Assembly: GCF_030544485.1 (NCBI RefSeq)
Contig: NZ_CP130610.1
Coordinates: 1,178,001 to 1,242,000, forward strand
Source of the DNA: Halomonas sp. HAL1
GTDB taxonomy: Bacteria; Pseudomonadota; Gammaproteobacteria; Pseudomonadales; Halomonadaceae
DNA length: 64,000 nucleotides
Direction: 5' to 3'
The position numbers and the translations under genes are program-made. Positions 27,405-40,842 of this stretch are shown piece by piece (positions within the stretch are counted from its first letter, which is position 1; every line of letters starts with the position of its first letter). Below the pieces are notes generated by a model, which had not been told where the DNA came from, did no database searches, and saw only the letters and a program-made list of their open reading frames with translations.

Positions 27405-28567
27405 GCAGCAGCCTCCGCGGCTTTCTTCCAGGTGGCACGAATAACGCCGCCGCCCAAGCAAATGTCGCCATCGTAAAGCACCAGCGACTGGCCAGGCGTG
27501 ACTGCCCACTGCGGATCATCGAAGGTGACCTCTACGCCGCCGTCGGGCAGTACGCGTATTTCACAGCCGCAGTCACTTTGCCGGTAGCGCGTTTTGGCGG
27601 TAAAGCGACCCTGCTGAACCGGCGGCTCGCCTGCCACCCAGTCCATCGCCTCGGTGGCCAAGGTGTCGGAGTAAAGCAGTTGATCGTGCTTACCCTGCAC
27701 CGCGATCAGTACGTTGCGATCCAAGTCTTTCGCCGCCACGTACCAGGGCTCTTCTGAGTAGTTGGCAAGCCCACCAATGCCTAGCCCCTGGCGCTGGCCA
27801 AGGGTGTAGTACATCAGCCCCATATGTTTGCCGATGACATCGCCATCCGGCGTTTCAATGGTGCCAGGCTGGGCGGGTAGATACTGCTGAAGGAAGTCGC
27901 GAAAGCGCCGCTCGCCGATAAAGCAGATACCGGTAGAATCTTTTTTCTTGGCGGTAATCAGTCCATGCTCTTCTGCCAGCGCACGCACGGCGGGCTTTTC
28001 CAGTTCGCCCACGGGGAACAGGGTGCGGGCAATGGCGGCTTCCGGCACCGCATGCAGGAAATAGCTTTGGTCTTTATTACCGTCGAGCCCTTTCAATAGG
28101 CGCGGTCGGCCTTCACGAACGCCTTGGCGAACATAGTGGCCGGTAGCGATTTTGTCGGCCCCGAGCATTTCGGCGTACTCAAGAAACACCTTAAACTTGA
28201 TTTCCCGGTTACACAGAATATCCGGGTTGGGCGTGCGGCCCGCTTTGTATTCGGCTAAAAAGTGCTCAAATACGTTATCCCAGTACTCGGCGGCAAAATT
28301 AGCAGTATGCAGCTTAATACCCAGCTTTTCGCAGACAGCCTCGGCGTCGGCGAGATCCTCTTTGGCCGTGCAGTATTCAGTGCCGTCGTCTTCATCCCAG
28401 TTTTTCATAAACAGGCCTTCCACCTCATAGCCTTGCTGCATGAGAAGAAGGGCAGAAACGGACGAGTCAACGCCGCCGGACATACCGACAATCACTTTTC
28501 CATTAACGGCTGTGGCGGATGACACAGTAGTGGATGAGCTTGGTGTAGTTGGGTCAGTGGATGACAT
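27401..28567 (-). CDS. mnmA: tRNA-specific 2-thiouridylase
   Basis: 388 residues from the ATG at 28567 (GAGG six bases upstream); the Thr/Ser-rich first 20 residues are not conserved. It thiolates U34 of tRNA Lys, Glu and Gln. The PP-loop ATP site [10 protein letters not shown] is near residues 26-35. The catalytic Cys pair is in [12 protein letters not shown] and [11 protein letters not shown]. The C-terminal beta-barrel ends with [13 protein letters not shown]. First gene of a tight mnmA-hflD pair, followed by purB. Confidence 0.96.
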   Translation of the reverse strand: MSSTDPTTPSSSTTVSSATAVNGKVIVGMSGGVDSSVSALLLMQQGYEVEGLFMKNWDEDDGTEYCTAKEDLADAEAVCEKLGIKLHTANFAAEYWDNVFEHFLAEYKAGRTPNPDILCNREIKFKVFLEYAEMLGADKIATGHYVRQGVREGRPRLLKGLDGNKDQSYFLHAVPEAAIARTLFPVGELEKPAVRALAEEHGLITAKKKDSTGICFIGERRFRDFLQQYLPAQPGTIETPDGDVIGKHMGLMYYTLGQRQGLGIGGLANYSEEPWYVAAKDLDRNVLIAVQGKHDQLLYSDTLATEAMDWVAGEPPVQQGRFTAKTRYRQSDCGCEIRVLPDGGVEVTFDDPQWAVTPGQSLVLYDGDICLGGGVIRATWKKAAEAAA

Positions 28568-28655
28568 GGGCATCCTCAGTTGAAGTAGGGTGCAAATATG
28601 CAATGCGCAATTGGGCGAGGATTATACACGATGGGGAGTGACTGCTTCGAGTGCT

Positions 28656-29092
28656 TCACTCGCGAATCACCGCCAGCGGGTAACACGGCCCGCTGAGTGC
28701 ATCCTCAATACGTTTGAGTACCAGTGGGCTGCGAAGGCGTGACTGCTGTTCCAAGGCGCGTATTTGTTCCAGCGTTAGCCAATGGGTGGCGGTAATGTCA
28801 GGGTCCAGGGCGAGGTCGAGCTGTTCCAGCGGCGTGCCGATAAAGCCGTGGCTGTGAAACGTTTGCCCTTCGTCGGTATGAAAAACGTATAGGCCCAGGT
28901 AGCCGGTAAGCGACACTTGCCAGGCAGTCTCTTCCACTACTTCACGCAGAATGGCTGTAATGGGCCCCTCGCCAGATTCGATATGCCCGGCGGGCTGATT
29001 AAATACGTTATGCGGTCCGCCGCGCTGCTCTTCCACCATTAAGAAGTGCTCGCCTCGCTGTATGACACAGGCAGCAGTGCTGTGAATAAGGC

Positions 29093-29096
<4 letters not shown>
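28656..29096 (-). CDS. nudJ: Nudix hydrolase, NudJ-like
   Basis: 146 residues. The Nudix box starts at GHIESGEGPITAILREVVEE, continues TAW, and keeps the REVVEE metal-binding core, with TAW replacing the usual x-G-hydrophobic end. The frame VIQRGEHFLMVEEQRGGPHNVFNQPAGH matches E. coli NudJ (153 residues), a phosphatase acting on thiamin pyrimidine pyrophosphate and other nucleotides. It overlaps rluE by 4 bases. An 88-base gap with a CGAGTG/CACTCG hairpin at its stop separates it from mnmA. Confidence 0.9.
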
Positions 29097-32164
<3,068 letters not shown>

Positions 32165-32192
32165 TCGCTCCCGTCTTCGATTTAAGCCTGAA

Positions 32193-32225
32193 CCCCCGCC
32201 CGCTTGGCTTGGTGGGCGGGGTTTT
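32193..32225 (+). terminator. Terminator of icd
   Basis: Stem CCCCGCCC/GGGCGGGG with a 12-base loop and a following TTTT, 28 bases after the icd stop. Confidence 0.85.
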
Positions 32226-32303
32226 ACACTGCCTTCGCTACTACATCCTGTGATATTTTACTTTTTCCATGAACCCTTGCTGATCGGCAGCGTCTTACGT
32301 TCT

Positions 32304-32366
32304 AGTAAATTCGTTATAGCTGTAAATTCGCCATCGCTGTGAATTAGCTATAGTGAAACGTAGCGA
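32304..32366. repeat. Degenerate 17-bp tandem repeat upstream of clpS
   Basis: Units AGTAAATTCGTTATAGC (32304), TGTAAATTCGCCATCGC (32321) and TGTGAATTAGCTATAG (32338), then a partial fourth unit to about 32366. It lies in the promoter/leader zone of clpS. Confidence 0.65.
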
Positions 32367-32408
32367 TGCTTGCATCGGTCAGTCTTGAGACAACCAACCG
32401 TGCTGCTT

Positions 32409-32783
32409 ATGTCCAACCTAGAGAGTTCATACTTGGTCGATTTTCCCGTCTACGCGGGAATGACACGTCCAGATATGCCCGATGAAGATGGCGATATAGC
32501 GGTGCAGCCGGCAGAACCAGCGCTGGCGCAACCGCCGCTTTATAAGGTGGTGCTTCATAATGACGACTACACGCCGATGGAATTCGTTATTGAAGTACTA
32601 CAAGGTTTTTTCAACATGGATAGCGAGACGGCCGTTCAGGTCATGCTCGCGGTACATACCCAAGGAAAGGCCACTTGCGGCGTGTTTACGCGCGATATAG
32701 CGGAAACCAAAAGCTATCAGGTAAACGAGTACGCCCGTGAGTGTGAGCATCCGTTGATAAGTGATATTGAGGCCGCCAATTAA
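32409..32783 (+). CDS. clpS: ATP-dependent Clp protease adaptor
   Basis: 124 residues if the ATG at 32409 is used; a TTG at 32370 and an ATG at 32460 are alternatives and none has a clear ribosome-binding site. The ClpS core begins at [24 protein letters not shown] and contains the N-degron pocket residues Asn-Asp-Asp and the [19 protein letters not shown] block. It delivers proteins with N-terminal Leu, Phe, Trp or Tyr to ClpAP. The N-terminal tail, about 40 residues longer than the core, is acidic. clpA follows after 140 bases. Confidence 0.93.
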   Translation: MSNLESSYLVDFPVYAGMTRPDMPDEDGDIAVQPAEPALAQPPLYKVVLHNDDYTPMEFVIEVLQGFFNMDSETAVQVMLAVHTQGKATCGVFTRDIAETKSYQVNEYARECEHPLISDIEAAN

Positions 32784-32923
32784 AAAGCGTTGAGAAATAA
32801 TTGGTGGTGAGGCTTGCAACCGTGCCATTTGTACCCGATGTTGAGAGTGCCGGTCGATTAAACTGATCCGACGCAAGCCCTAGGTGGCGATACGCCCTAG
32901 GTAGTAGCGAAAAGGGGACTGCC

Positions 32924-35200
32924 ATGCTGAGCAAAGAACTTGAAATGACCCTGAACACGGCCTTTACCGTGGCCCGCTCCAAGCGCCACGAGTTTATGAC
33001 CGTTGAGCACCTGCTGCTAGCGTTGCTGGATAATGCCTCAGCGGTAGACGTACTGAAGGCGTGCGGGGCTAACCTCGACAAACTGCGGTCCGATCTGCAG
33101 GATTTTATCAACTCGACCACCCCGCTGATCCCAGAGGGTCAGGGTGATCGTGAAACACAACCCACGCTCGGATTTCAACGCGTTTTACAGCGTGCGGTTT
33201 TCCATGTTCAGTCATCTGGTAAGAGCGAAGTATCCGGCGCGAATGTGCTGGTGGCTATCTTCTCTGAACAAGAGAGCCAGGCGGTTTACTTCCTTAAACA
33301 GCAAAGCGTAGCCCGCGTTGACGCGGTGAATTACATTGCCCACGGTATCTCTAAAGTGGCTGGTCACGGGCCATCTCCTTCGCCCTCGTCAGCAGAAAAT
33401 GAAGATGCAGAAGAGGGAAGCAACGAAGGTGCTGCACACCCGCTTACTGGTTATGCCACTAATTTGAACGAGCAGGCGCGGCTGGGCAAAATCGATCCGT
33501 TGATTGGCCGCGACCATGAGCTTGAGCGCGTCGTTCAGATCCTGGCGCGTCGTCGCAAGAATAACCCGCTTCTGGTGGGTGAGGCTGGCGTAGGTAAAAC
33601 CGCGATTGCTGAAGGTTTGGCCAAACGTATTGTTGAAAAAGACGTGCCCGATGTCATTGCCGACGCAGTGGTTTACTCGCTCGATATGGGCGCGTTGCTG
33701 GCGGGCACCAAATACCGCGGTGATTTTGAGAAACGTCTTAAGAGCCTGCTTGGCGAGCTTCGTAAACAGCCTAACGCAGTGCTTTTCATTGATGAAATCC
33801 ACACCGTCATCGGTGCGGGTGCCGCCTCCGGCGGTGTGATGGATGCGTCGAACCTGCTTAAGCCGATGCTCTCTTCGGGCGAGCTACGCTGCATTGGTTC
33901 AACCACGTTCCAGGAATTCCGCGGTATCTTTGAAAAAGACCGTGCGTTAGCGCGCCGCTTCCAAAAAGTGGACGTAATGGCGCCGTCGGTTGACGATACC
34001 ATCAAGATCCTCAAAGGTCTGCGTTCACGCTTTGAAGAGCACCATGAGCTTAAGTACACCGACGGTGCATTAGAAAGCGCAGCGCGGTTGGCGGATCGCT
34101 ATATCAATGATCGCTTCCTGCCTGACAAAGCGATTGACGTGATTGACGAGGCGGGCGCTCACCAGCGGCTATTACCGCCGGAAGTGCGCGCTAAAACGAT
34201 TGACGTTGAGCAAGTAGAAGCCGTCGTGGCCTCTATTGCGCGTATTCCGCCGAAGAGTGTTTCAAGCTCTGATCGTAAGCTGCTTGAAAAGCTCGACCGT
34301 GACCTGAAAATGCTGGTCTTTGGTCAGGATGAAGCAATCGATAGCCTCTCAGCGGCTATTAAGCTGTCCCGTGCGGGGCTCAAAGCGCCCGACAAACCGG
34401 TGGGTAGCTTCTTGTTTGCTGGTCCCACCGGGGTGGGTAAAACCGAAGTGGCCAAGCAGCTTGCGCATATTATGGGCATTGAGCTGGTTCGCTTTGATAT
34501 GTCGGAGTACATGGAGCGTCATACCGTTTCGCGTCTGATTGGTGCGCCTCCAGGTTATGTTGGTTATGACCAAGGTGGCCTGTTGACCGAAGCAGTCACT
34601 AAACAGCCGCACTGTGTACTGTTGTTGGATGAGATTGAAAAAGCGCACCCGGAAGTCTTCAACCTGCTACTGCAAGTGATGGATCACGGTCGCTTAACGG
34701 ATAATAACGGACGCGAAGCGGATTTCCGCCACGTTATCCTGATCATGACCTCTAACGCCGGTGCCGAGCAGGCGTCACGCCGTTCGATTGGTTTCCAGCA
34801 TCAAGACCACTCGACCGATGCCATGGAAGTGATCCGTCGCACGTTCTCGCCAGAGTTCCGCAATCGCCTGGATAGCATTATCCAGTTCCACTCACTGCCG
34901 GTTTCTGTTGTACGCAACGTGGTCGACAAGTTCTTGATAGAACTGCAGGCGCAGCTGGATGAGAAGCGTGTTCAACTGGATGTGGACGACATGGCGCGGG
35001 ATTGGCTGGCCGACAAAGGCTATGATCCTGATATGGGTGCACGCCCAATGGCGCGCCTCATTCAAGAGAAGCTGAAGAAGCCATTAGCCGAGATGATTCT
35101 GTTTGGTGAGTTGGCTGATCAGGGTGGCATTGTTCATGTCAGCCTGGAAGAGGGCGAACTTCACCTTGCCACAGAAACGGAAATGGCCGATGCGCCCTGA
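32924..35200 (+). CDS. clpA: Clp protease ATP-binding subunit ClpA
   Basis: 758 residues, the usual ClpA length. The N-domain (1-145) is followed by an acidic linker (about 147-168), AAA domain 1 with Walker A GEAGVGKT at 219-226 and Walker [10 protein letters not shown], and AAA domain 2 with Walker A GPTGVGKT at 500-507 and [15 protein letters not shown]. There is no ClpB-type coiled-coil middle domain. It unfolds ClpS-delivered substrates for ClpP. AAAAGGGGA precedes the start, and a hairpin CTAGGTGGCG/CGCCCTAG lies just upstream at about 32880-32900. Confidence 0.97.
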   Translation: MLSKELEMTLNTAFTVARSKRHEFMTVEHLLLALLDNASAVDVLKACGANLDKLRSDLQDFINSTTPLIPEGQGDRETQPTLGFQRVLQRAVFHVQSSGKSEVSGANVLVAIFSEQESQAVYFLKQQSVARVDAVNYIAHGISKVAGHGPSPSPSSAENEDAEEGSNEGAAHPLTGYATNLNEQARLGKIDPLIGRDHELERVVQILARRRKNNPLLVGEAGVGKTAIAEGLAKRIVEKDVPDVIADAVVYSLDMGALLAGTKYRGDFEKRLKSLLGELRKQPNAVLFIDEIHTVIGAGAASGGVMDASNLLKPMLSSGELRCIGSTTFQEFRGIFEKDRALARRFQKVDVMAPSVDDTIKILKGLRSRFEEHHELKYTDGALESAARLADRYINDRFLPDKAIDVIDEAGAHQRLLPPEVRAKTIDVEQVEAVVASIARIPPKSVSSSDRKLLEKLDRDLKMLVFGQDEAIDSLSAAIKLSRAGLKAPDKPVGSFLFAGPTGVGKTEVAKQLAHIMGIELVRFDMSEYMERHTVSRLIGAPPGYVGYDQGGLLTEAVTKQPHCVLLLDEIEKAHPEVFNLLLQVMDHGRLTDNNGREADFRHVILIMTSNAGAEQASRRSIGFQHQDHSTDAMEVIRRTFSPEFRNRLDSIIQFHSLPVSVVRNVVDKFLIELQAQLDEKRVQLDVDDMARDWLADKGYDPDMGARPMARLIQEKLKKPLAEMILFGELADQGGIVHVSLEEGELHLATETEMADAP

Positions 35201-35253
35201 AAAGGGCGCTAAGGCGCTTAAAAGCTAATCGCGCTTGTTTACTACAAGCAGCC

Positions 35254-35295
35254 AAAACGCAGCGCCCTGTCATTGACGGGGCGTTGTCGTTTTTA
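35254..35295 (+). terminator. Terminator of clpA
   Basis: Imperfect stem AAAACGCAGCGCCC with GGGCGTTGTCGTTTT around TGTCATTGACG, ending in a T-run. Confidence 0.75.
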
Positions 35296-35387
35296 GTGAA
35301 CAGCCATTGACGCTGATCGGCGCTGTCGTTAAACACAGTCTAGCGGGAACAGTTGAGATCAGCCGAACGCGTTAACGGTGCAACGAC

Positions 35388-35606
35388 TTAGCGCGAACGG
35401 TATACGATACGGCCTTTAGAAAGATCGTAAGGTGTTAGCTCTACTTTTACCTTATCGCCGGTCAGAATGCGGATATAGTTTTTGCGCATTTTGCCAGAGA
35501 TGTGAGCGGTAACAACGTGACCGTTTTCCAGCTCAACACGAAACATGGTGTTCGGAAGGGTATCGACGATAACGCCTTCCATTTCAATATGATCTTCGCG
35601 TGCCAT
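35388..35606 (-). CDS. infA: Translation initiation factor IF-1
   Basis: 72 residues, an S1/OB-fold protein that occupies the ribosomal A site during initiation. [40 protein letters not shown] and the end GRIVYRSR are near-identical to IF-1 in other gammaproteobacteria. It is convergent with clpA and lies downstream of bpt, as in related genomes. Confidence 0.98.
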   Translation of the reverse strand: MAREDHIEMEGVIVDTLPNTMFRVELENGHVVTAHISGKMRKNYIRILTGDKVKVELTPYDLSKGRIVYRSR

Positions 35607-35656
35607 ATAGGCATGTCCTCACTTATGAGTTAGTAATGTAATAATCGGTCAGAATT

Positions 35657-35734
35657 TGAGTGCTGCTAGGTGGGCACTCAAGAAACAGCGATATATTGTG
35701 CCGTAAGCCTGCCGTCAAGGCAAAAAAGCTTACG
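35657..35734 (-). promoter_or_regulatory. Two stem-loops in the bpt-infA spacer
   Basis: Stem TTGAGTGC/GCACTCAA at 35657-35682, and a nested hairpin with outer arms CGTAAGC (35702-35708) and GCTTACG (35728-35734) and inner TGCC/GGCA. The second begins 4 bases past the bpt stop. They could end bpt transcription or lie in the infA leader. Confidence 0.45.
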
Positions 35735-35737
35735 TCT

Positions 35738-36472
35738 TTAGCGAATTAACTGCCGCCAATGGCGCCCATCAAGAATTTCTAGCGGCGCAAAAGCCTGTTT
35801 GTAGCGCATCTTACGGCACTCTTCGATCCAATACCCTAAATATAGGTGCGGAAGCTCTTTTTGTCGGCTGAGCTCTACCAGTTTGAGAATGGCAAAAGTG
35901 CCGAGTGAACGCTTATCCAGTTCCTCGCTAACGGCAAAGAAGGTGTAGATGGCGGATAGGCCATGTTCCAGTTGGTCAAAGGCAGCCACGCCGACCAGTT
36001 CGTCGTGAAGGTACATTTCCATGAGATGAGCATAGGGCTCATCAAGAGTGAGAAACGTGCGGTACTGTTCACGGCTGGGCGGATACATATCACCGTCAGC
36101 ATGGCGCTGACGAATATAATCAGCGTAAAGCGAGTAGTGGGTGGATGCAAAGTAAGCGGGCATGATGCGGATGCTAATATCGGCATTGCGACGCCAGATT
36201 TTACGCTGTGTGCGATTAGACTCAAACTGCTCAACCGGAATACGCACCGAGCGGCAGGCGTTGCATCCTTCGCAGTGAGGACGGTATAGATGACGCCCGC
36301 TGCGACGAAACCCTAGCAGTGCCAGCGAGTCATAGACGCCAGGCACAGGTGACTCCTGAGGGTCGAGGAACAGCGTCGTCGCCTCTCTGCCGGGTAAATA
36401 GCTGCAAGAATGAGGCACGGTAAGGAAGAAGCGCAAATCCCGCACCGGGCGACGCGGAGTGTTACTACTCAC
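35738..36472 (-). CDS. bpt: Aspartate/glutamate leucyltransferase
   Basis: 244 residues, ATE1-like R-transferase fold. The N-terminal cysteine cluster HCEGCNACRSVRIPVE is near residues 65-80, preceded by LTVPHSCSYLPGREA; the C-terminal CDHLYLGYWI-like block appears here as LPHLYLGYWIEECRKMRYK. It adds Leu to proteins with N-terminal Asp or Glu, making them ClpS substrates. It lies next to aat on the same strand, 36 bases apart, so both N-degron transferases are probably co-expressed. Confidence 0.95.
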   Translation of the reverse strand: MSSNTPRRPVRDLRFFLTVPHSCSYLPGREATTLFLDPQESPVPGVYDSLALLGFRRSGRHLYRPHCEGCNACRSVRIPVEQFESNRTQRKIWRRNADISIRIMPAYFASTHYSLYADYIRQRHADGDMYPPSREQYRTFLTLDEPYAHLMEMYLHDELVGVAAFDQLEHGLSAIYTFFAVSEELDKRSLGTFAILKLVELSRQKELPHLYLGYWIEECRKMRYKQAFAPLEILDGRHWRQLIR

Positions 36473-36508
36473 AGCTTGCCTCCTGGGTGAAACAGAATGA
36501 GTTCATCT

Positions 36509-37255
36509 CTAATCGTTATCCTCAGTAGCAATCGCCTTCAGCCACAGCGATGCAGGAACAGCCGGTATTTCAACGGGTGATGAGGGTAACGTAAACGCCT
36601 TATCGGGTAACCAGTTTTTAAGATAGTTGATGAATGCCTCGCGAGCGACTGTAATAGCGCCCAGGCTGGCCAAGTGAGGGGTATGCATTTGGCAGTCGAT
36701 GAGCTTACCATCATGCTCGCGCATAGCCCTGGCTAGGTGGGCTAGCGCTACCTTGGAGGCGTCTGGTGTGCGGGAGAACATCGATTCGCCAAAAAACACC
36801 GGCCCCATTGCGATACCATACAGGCCACCTACCAACTGTCCGTTTTGATGGACTTCAATGCTATGGGCAATGCCGAGTGCATTTAGCTGGCTGTAAGCGT
36901 CGCGCATTTCGGCAGTGATCCAGGTGCCGCCTTCTTCGTCGCGGGGGGCGGCACAGGCCTGAATAACCTGATCGAAGTGTTGATCCAGGGTGATATGGAA
37001 GCCACCATGGCGTAATCGCTTGGTCAGACTACGACGCTGCTTAAATTGCTCGGGTAGGAGTATCATGCGCGGGTCTGGACTCCACCATAAAATGGGGTCG
37101 TCATCGCTGAACCACGGAAAGATTCCCCGCCGGTAGGCTTCTACCAGCCAAACGGGGGAAAGCTCTCCACCGGCTGCCAGCAGGCCGTTGGGGGAATCCA
37201 GGGCCGTAGCGGTGGTTGGAAAGTTAGGATATGGCGAGGAAAGCCAAGGTAGCAT
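36509..37255 (-). CDS. aat: Leucyl/phenylalanyl-tRNA-protein transferase
   Basis: 248 residues. Adds Leu or Phe to proteins with N-terminal Lys or Arg, which ClpS then recognises. Conserved blocks are NGLLAAGGELSPVWLVEAYRRG, PWFSDDDPILWWSPDPRMIL and GGLYGIAMGPVFFGESMFS. AGGAG lies six bases before the ATG. It is divergent from ftsK, and the gap between them is filled by a short tandem repeat. Confidence 0.97.
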   Translation of the reverse strand: MLPWLSSPYPNFPTTATALDSPNGLLAAGGELSPVWLVEAYRRGIFPWFSDDDPILWWSPDPRMILLPEQFKQRRSLTKRLRHGGFHITLDQHFDQVIQACAAPRDEEGGTWITAEMRDAYSQLNALGIAHSIEVHQNGQLVGGLYGIAMGPVFFGESMFSRTPDASKVALAHLARAMREHDGKLIDCQMHTPHLASLGAITVAREAFINYLKNWLPDKAFTLPSSPVEIPAVPASLWLKAIATEDND

Positions 37256-37260
37256 TACTT

Positions 37261-37353
37261 GCTCCTGTTGCTACGTGCTTTTACTAAGCTCTTGAGATGA
37301 GTTCTTGTGCTGAGCTCTTGTATTGAGCGCTTAGATAACAGCTCTGTGACGGC
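37261..37353. repeat. Seven-copy 13-14 bp tandem repeat between aat and ftsK
   Basis: Degenerate units start at 37261, 37275, 37288, 37301, 37314, 37327 and 37341. The best-conserved ones are GCTCTTGAGATGA, GTTCTTGTGCTGA and GCTCTTGTATTGA. The array begins 5 bases upstream of the aat start, over its ribosome-binding site, and covers the divergent promoter zone. Confidence 0.75.
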
Positions 37354-37425
37354 GGAAGGATGCTCGGTATCATGCAAACTCGCAAGTGGATTAAAGACGC
37401 CATTGAGGTGTAAAGGGAGAGTCGC

Positions 37426-40400
37426 TTGAAAGTGAATAAAGCAGTCAACAAGCGAACGCAGCGTAGCGCGCGTCAAACACCACCATCGGCTTCTTCTGCG
37501 CGTGTTAACGCCGCAAAGGATAAGGCTCGCCGTTTTGGCCTGCGCTTACAAGGCTCCGTGCGCGAAGGCGTAGTGGTGTTACTGCTAGCGCTGTGTGTGT
37601 TTTTATTATTAGCCTTATTTAGTTACCACCCCTCTGACCCAGGCTGGTCTTACCAAGGGCCGGAAACGGACATACGTAACTGGATGGGACAGGTGGGGGC
37701 CTGGTTAGCCGATGTTCTCTATTCACTGCTAGGGGCCAGTGCGCTGTGGTGGCCGGGGATGTTTGGTTTTGCCGCCTGGTGGCTGATTCGATCGCGCCAG
37801 GTACGTTTTGAACTCGACCCGGTCGCGATTGCCGTGCATGCGGGTGGTTTAGTCCTCCTTATTTTTGGCACCACCATGTTAGGTGCGCTGCACTTTTATC
37901 ATCCTGACAGTATGCTGCCCTACGCCTCTGGCGGCATTTTAGGGGAAGGCTTGGTCGGTGCGCTAAGGCCTTTAGTAGGCAGTGGCGGCGTTGGCTTAAT
38001 CGCCGCAGCGCTCATTTTAAGCGGCTTTCCGTTATTTAGCGGCATGTCGTGGCTGCAGGTGGCGGATGAGCTCGGTAAGCGCATATGTCGCCTGGGTGGC
38101 TGGCTATCGGCTCGTCGGCAGGCAAGCCGCATGCGCGCAGCGCAGCGAGCGGCCGCGAAACCCGCCCCTGCGGCGAAGTCTCAAGTAAAACCCGAGCTAG
38201 CGCCCAAAGCTTCATATGTTGAGGATAAGTCTGCTGAGGTTAAACCTGCTGAAGCCAAGCCTGCTGACGTTAAGTCGACTGAAGCTAGGCCGACTGCTGA
38301 ATCGGTAGGTGTAGGTAAAAGTGCCACGGGTCGCGAACGGCGCGAGCCAGGTTTCTCCATGCCGTTTGATAACAGTGTCACCGACCATTCAGCCGCTACT
38401 GAGCACAGCAGCGAGACCACCGATACCTCGATTCCCTGGGAAACTGCGGCTTTTTCAAGCAATAAGCACGTGCCTGCTAAATCACCTGCCGCTACCGAGG
38501 AGCCAGCAGTGTCGGCGCCTGCAAAGGCGTCAGTGCCGCCAGTAGATAAAGCCGCAGAAGAGGCGGAGGTGCCGGCACCCCCAGCGCCGCGAGAAAATGC
38601 CTTTGTCCAGGCAGAGGAGCCGGCAATAGCGCCTGAGCCCGTTCTCAAGGAAAACGATGAGCCCAAGGAAGCCGACGTCTCCTTCCCGCTACATGCCTCG
38701 CGTCAGGAAGCGTCGCCGGCACCTGCTGCAAGTAACTTCTTTGTCAGCGACGAAGCGCCTGATGAGAAAACGCATACTCAGTCAGCGCCTGCTGAACGCC
38801 GCAGTGAGCCGACGCTCAGCGAGTCACCTGAAGCTGTTCCTAGGCGCGCCATGGAGCCTGAGCCCGCACGTAAGCCTGAGCGTGTGGCTGAAGTCGTCCC
38901 GGAGCCAGTGTGGGACGACGAAGAGATGGACGATGAGTTATATCAGCCAGAGGAGCCAAGCGAACCAGCGCCAGTGCCTACGCCAGCTGCACGCCAAGAG
39001 CCCACTTTCTCGCCTGATGTTCAAACGCAAGAATCTGACGAAGGCCCCGCGCTGTGGACCGTGGAGCATTTGCAGAGCCAGCGGCCTGCCTTTGAGACTC
39101 TGGACGAGCCCGAAGGCGATGTGCCGAGCCTGCAACTGCTGACACCTGCTGAACCGCATCAGCCCAATTACAGCGATGAACAGTTGGCCGACATGGCCGA
39201 ACTGCTTGAAGTACGGTTGCGCGAATACGGTGTTAAGGCGGAAGTCGTCGATACCTGGCCTGGGCCCGTGATTACCCGCTTTGAAATCAAGCCTGCTGCG
39301 GGCGTGAAGGTCTCCAAGATCAGTAATCTTGCCAAAGACCTGGCGCGCTCACTGATGGTGAAGAGTGTGCGGGTGGTGGAGGTTATTCCCGGGCGACCCA
39401 CGGTGGGGATTGAAATACCCAACCCCAACCGCGCCATGATCCGCCTGCGCGAAGTGATCGACTCCGACCGTTATCAGCAGGAGACGTCACCGCTCACCAT
39501 GGCGCTTGGTCAGGATATTGGCGGCAGCCCTGTGGTGGCCAACCTGGGCAAAATGCCTCACTTATTGGTAGCCGGTACCACCGGGTCGGGTAAATCAGTG
39601 GGCGTTAACGCCATGCTGATCTCGATGCTGCTTAAGGCGAAGCCCAGCGAGCTGAAGCTCATCATGGTCGACCCTAAAATGCTGGAGCTGTCGGTCTACG
39701 ATGGTATCCCCCATTTGTTGGCGCCAGTGGTCACCGATATGAAAGAGGCGGCCAACAGCCTGCGCTGGTGTGTGGCCGAGATGGAGCGCCGCTATAAGCT
39801 GATGGCGGCCATGGGTGTGCGTAATATCGCAGGCTTTAATGGCCGCCTGGATGAAGCCGAACGCGCCGGTGCCCAAGTGGCAGATCCGTTGTGGGAGCCA
39901 CAGCCCTGGGAAGTGCACCAGCCGCATCCGGTATTGGAGAAGCTGCCCTATATCGTGGTGGTGATCGACGAATTTGCTGACATGTTCATGATCGTCGGCA
40001 AAAAGGTCGAAGAGCTGATTGCCCGCCTGGCACAAAAGGCCCGCGCCGCGGGTATCCATTTGATTCTAGCGACACAGCGCCCCTCGGTGGACGTTGTGAC
40101 TGGCTTGATCAAGGCCAATATTCCTTCGCGGATGGCCTTTCAGGTGTCATCGCGCATCGATTCGCGCACAATTCTTGACCAGGGCGGTGCTGAAAGTTTG
40201 CTCGGGCACGGTGATATGCTCTACCTGCCTGCTGGCTCTGGGCCGCCTAATCGTATCCACGGTGCCTTTGTGGATGATGATGAAGTGCACCGGGTGGTCG
40301 ATGACTGGAAGCGTCGGGGCGCACCGGAGTACATCGAAGAGATCCTCTCAGGGGGCGTCTCAGCCGATGCCTTGACCGGCCTTGAAGCCGAAGGGAGCGA

Positions 40401-40617
40401 TAGTGACGATGCCGAACAGGATGCGCTTTATGATGAGGCTATCCAGTTTGTTACTGAAACACGCAAAGCGTCGATTTCTGCTGTCCAGCGCCGCTTCAAG
40501 ATCGGCTACAACCGGGCCGCTCGCTTGGTTGAGGCCATGGAGGGCGCTGGTGTAGTGACCTCAATGGGTTCCAACGGCGCCCGGGAAGTGCTTGCGCCAC
40601 CTCCGGTAGGCCATTAA
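37426..40617 (+). CDS. ftsK: DNA translocase FtsK
   Basis: 1063 residues from a TTG at 37426 with AGGGAGA five bases upstream. Four membrane helices lie between about residues 45 and 212 and anchor it at the septum. A Pro/Glu/Ala-rich linker of about 330 residues follows, with a five-residue repeat at 270-289. The motor has Walker A GTTGSGKS at 717-724 and Walker B VIDEFADM at about 846-853. The C-terminal gamma domain (about 1000-1060, [20 protein letters not shown]) reads KOPS sites and activates XerCD. It clears chromosome dimers at division. Order ftsK-lolA is as in E. coli. Confidence 0.97.
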   Translation: MKVNKAVNKRTQRSARQTPPSASSARVNAAKDKARRFGLRLQGSVREGVVVLLLALCVFLLLALFSYHPSDPGWSYQGPETDIRNWMGQVGAWLADVLYSLLGASALWWPGMFGFAAWWLIRSRQVRFELDPVAIAVHAGGLVLLIFGTTMLGALHFYHPDSMLPYASGGILGEGLVGALRPLVGSGGVGLIAAALILSGFPLFSGMSWLQVADELGKRICRLGGWLSARRQASRMRAAQRAAAKPAPAAKSQVKPELAPKASYVEDKSAEVKPAEAKPADVKSTEARPTAESVGVGKSATGRERREPGFSMPFDNSVTDHSAATEHSSETTDTSIPWETAAFSSNKHVPAKSPAATEEPAVSAPAKASVPPVDKAAEEAEVPAPPAPRENAFVQAEEPAIAPEPVLKENDEPKEADVSFPLHASRQEASPAPAASNFFVSDEAPDEKTHTQSAPAERRSEPTLSESPEAVPRRAMEPEPARKPERVAEVVPEPVWDDEEMDDELYQPEEPSEPAPVPTPAARQEPTFSPDVQTQESDEGPALWTVEHLQSQRPAFETLDEPEGDVPSLQLLTPAEPHQPNYSDEQLADMAELLEVRLREYGVKAEVVDTWPGPVITRFEIKPAAGVKVSKISNLAKDLARSLMVKSVRVVEVIPGRPTVGIEIPNPNRAMIRLREVIDSDRYQQETSPLTMALGQDIGGSPVVANLGKMPHLLVAGTTGSGKSVGVNAMLISMLLKAKPSELKLIMVDPKMLELSVYDGIPHLLAPVVTDMKEAANSLRWCVAEMERRYKLMAAMGVRNIAGFNGRLDEAERAGAQVADPLWEPQPWEVHQPHPVLEKLPYIVVVIDEFADMFMIVGKKVEELIARLAQKARAAGIHLILATQRPSVDVVTGLIKANIPSRMAFQVSSRIDSRTILDQGGAESLLGHGDMLYLPAGSGPPNRIHGAFVDDDEVHRVVDDWKRRGAPEYIEEILSGGVSADALTGLEAEGSDSDDAEQDALYDEAIQFVTETRKASISAVQRRFKIGYNRAARLVEAMEGAGVVTSMGSNGAREVLAPPPVGH

Positions 40618-40659
40618 CCCTTGGTAAGGGGCACAATTATGCAATAAGCGTGGAAGTCG

Positions 40660-40688
40660 CGCCGCGGGTGAAACCCTGCGGCGTTTTT
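40660..40688 (+). terminator. Terminator of ftsK
   Basis: Stem CGCCGCGGG with CCCTGCGGCG (one bulged T), 5-base loop, then TTTTT. It ends ftsK, so lolA probably has its own promoter. Confidence 0.88.
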
Positions 40689-40701
40689 CACGTCTTAGTC
40701 C

Positions 40702-40743
40702 TACATGAACAGTTGTACATGAGCAGTCATACATGAGCGGTCG
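40702..40743. repeat. Three-copy 14-bp tandem repeat between ftsK and lolA
   Basis: Units TACATGAACAGTTG (40702), TACATGAGCAGTCA (40716) and TACATGAGCGGTCG (40730), with period exactly 14 bp. It lies between the ftsK terminator and lolA, about 100 bases before the lolA start. Confidence 0.85.
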
Positions 40744-40842
40744 GACGGTTAAACTGACGTTACACATTCGATTTTTTTTCTTTGTTTTTACCTTTAATTA
40801 TTGAGCAACCGTTATCTGGCAACGATTGCCTAGGGAGATCAT

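Noticed and set aside
35296..35387. Possible tRNA-Ser gene between clpA and infA, as in E. coli (serW)
   Set aside because: No acceptor stem, T-loop or CCA-like end can be folded from this segment.
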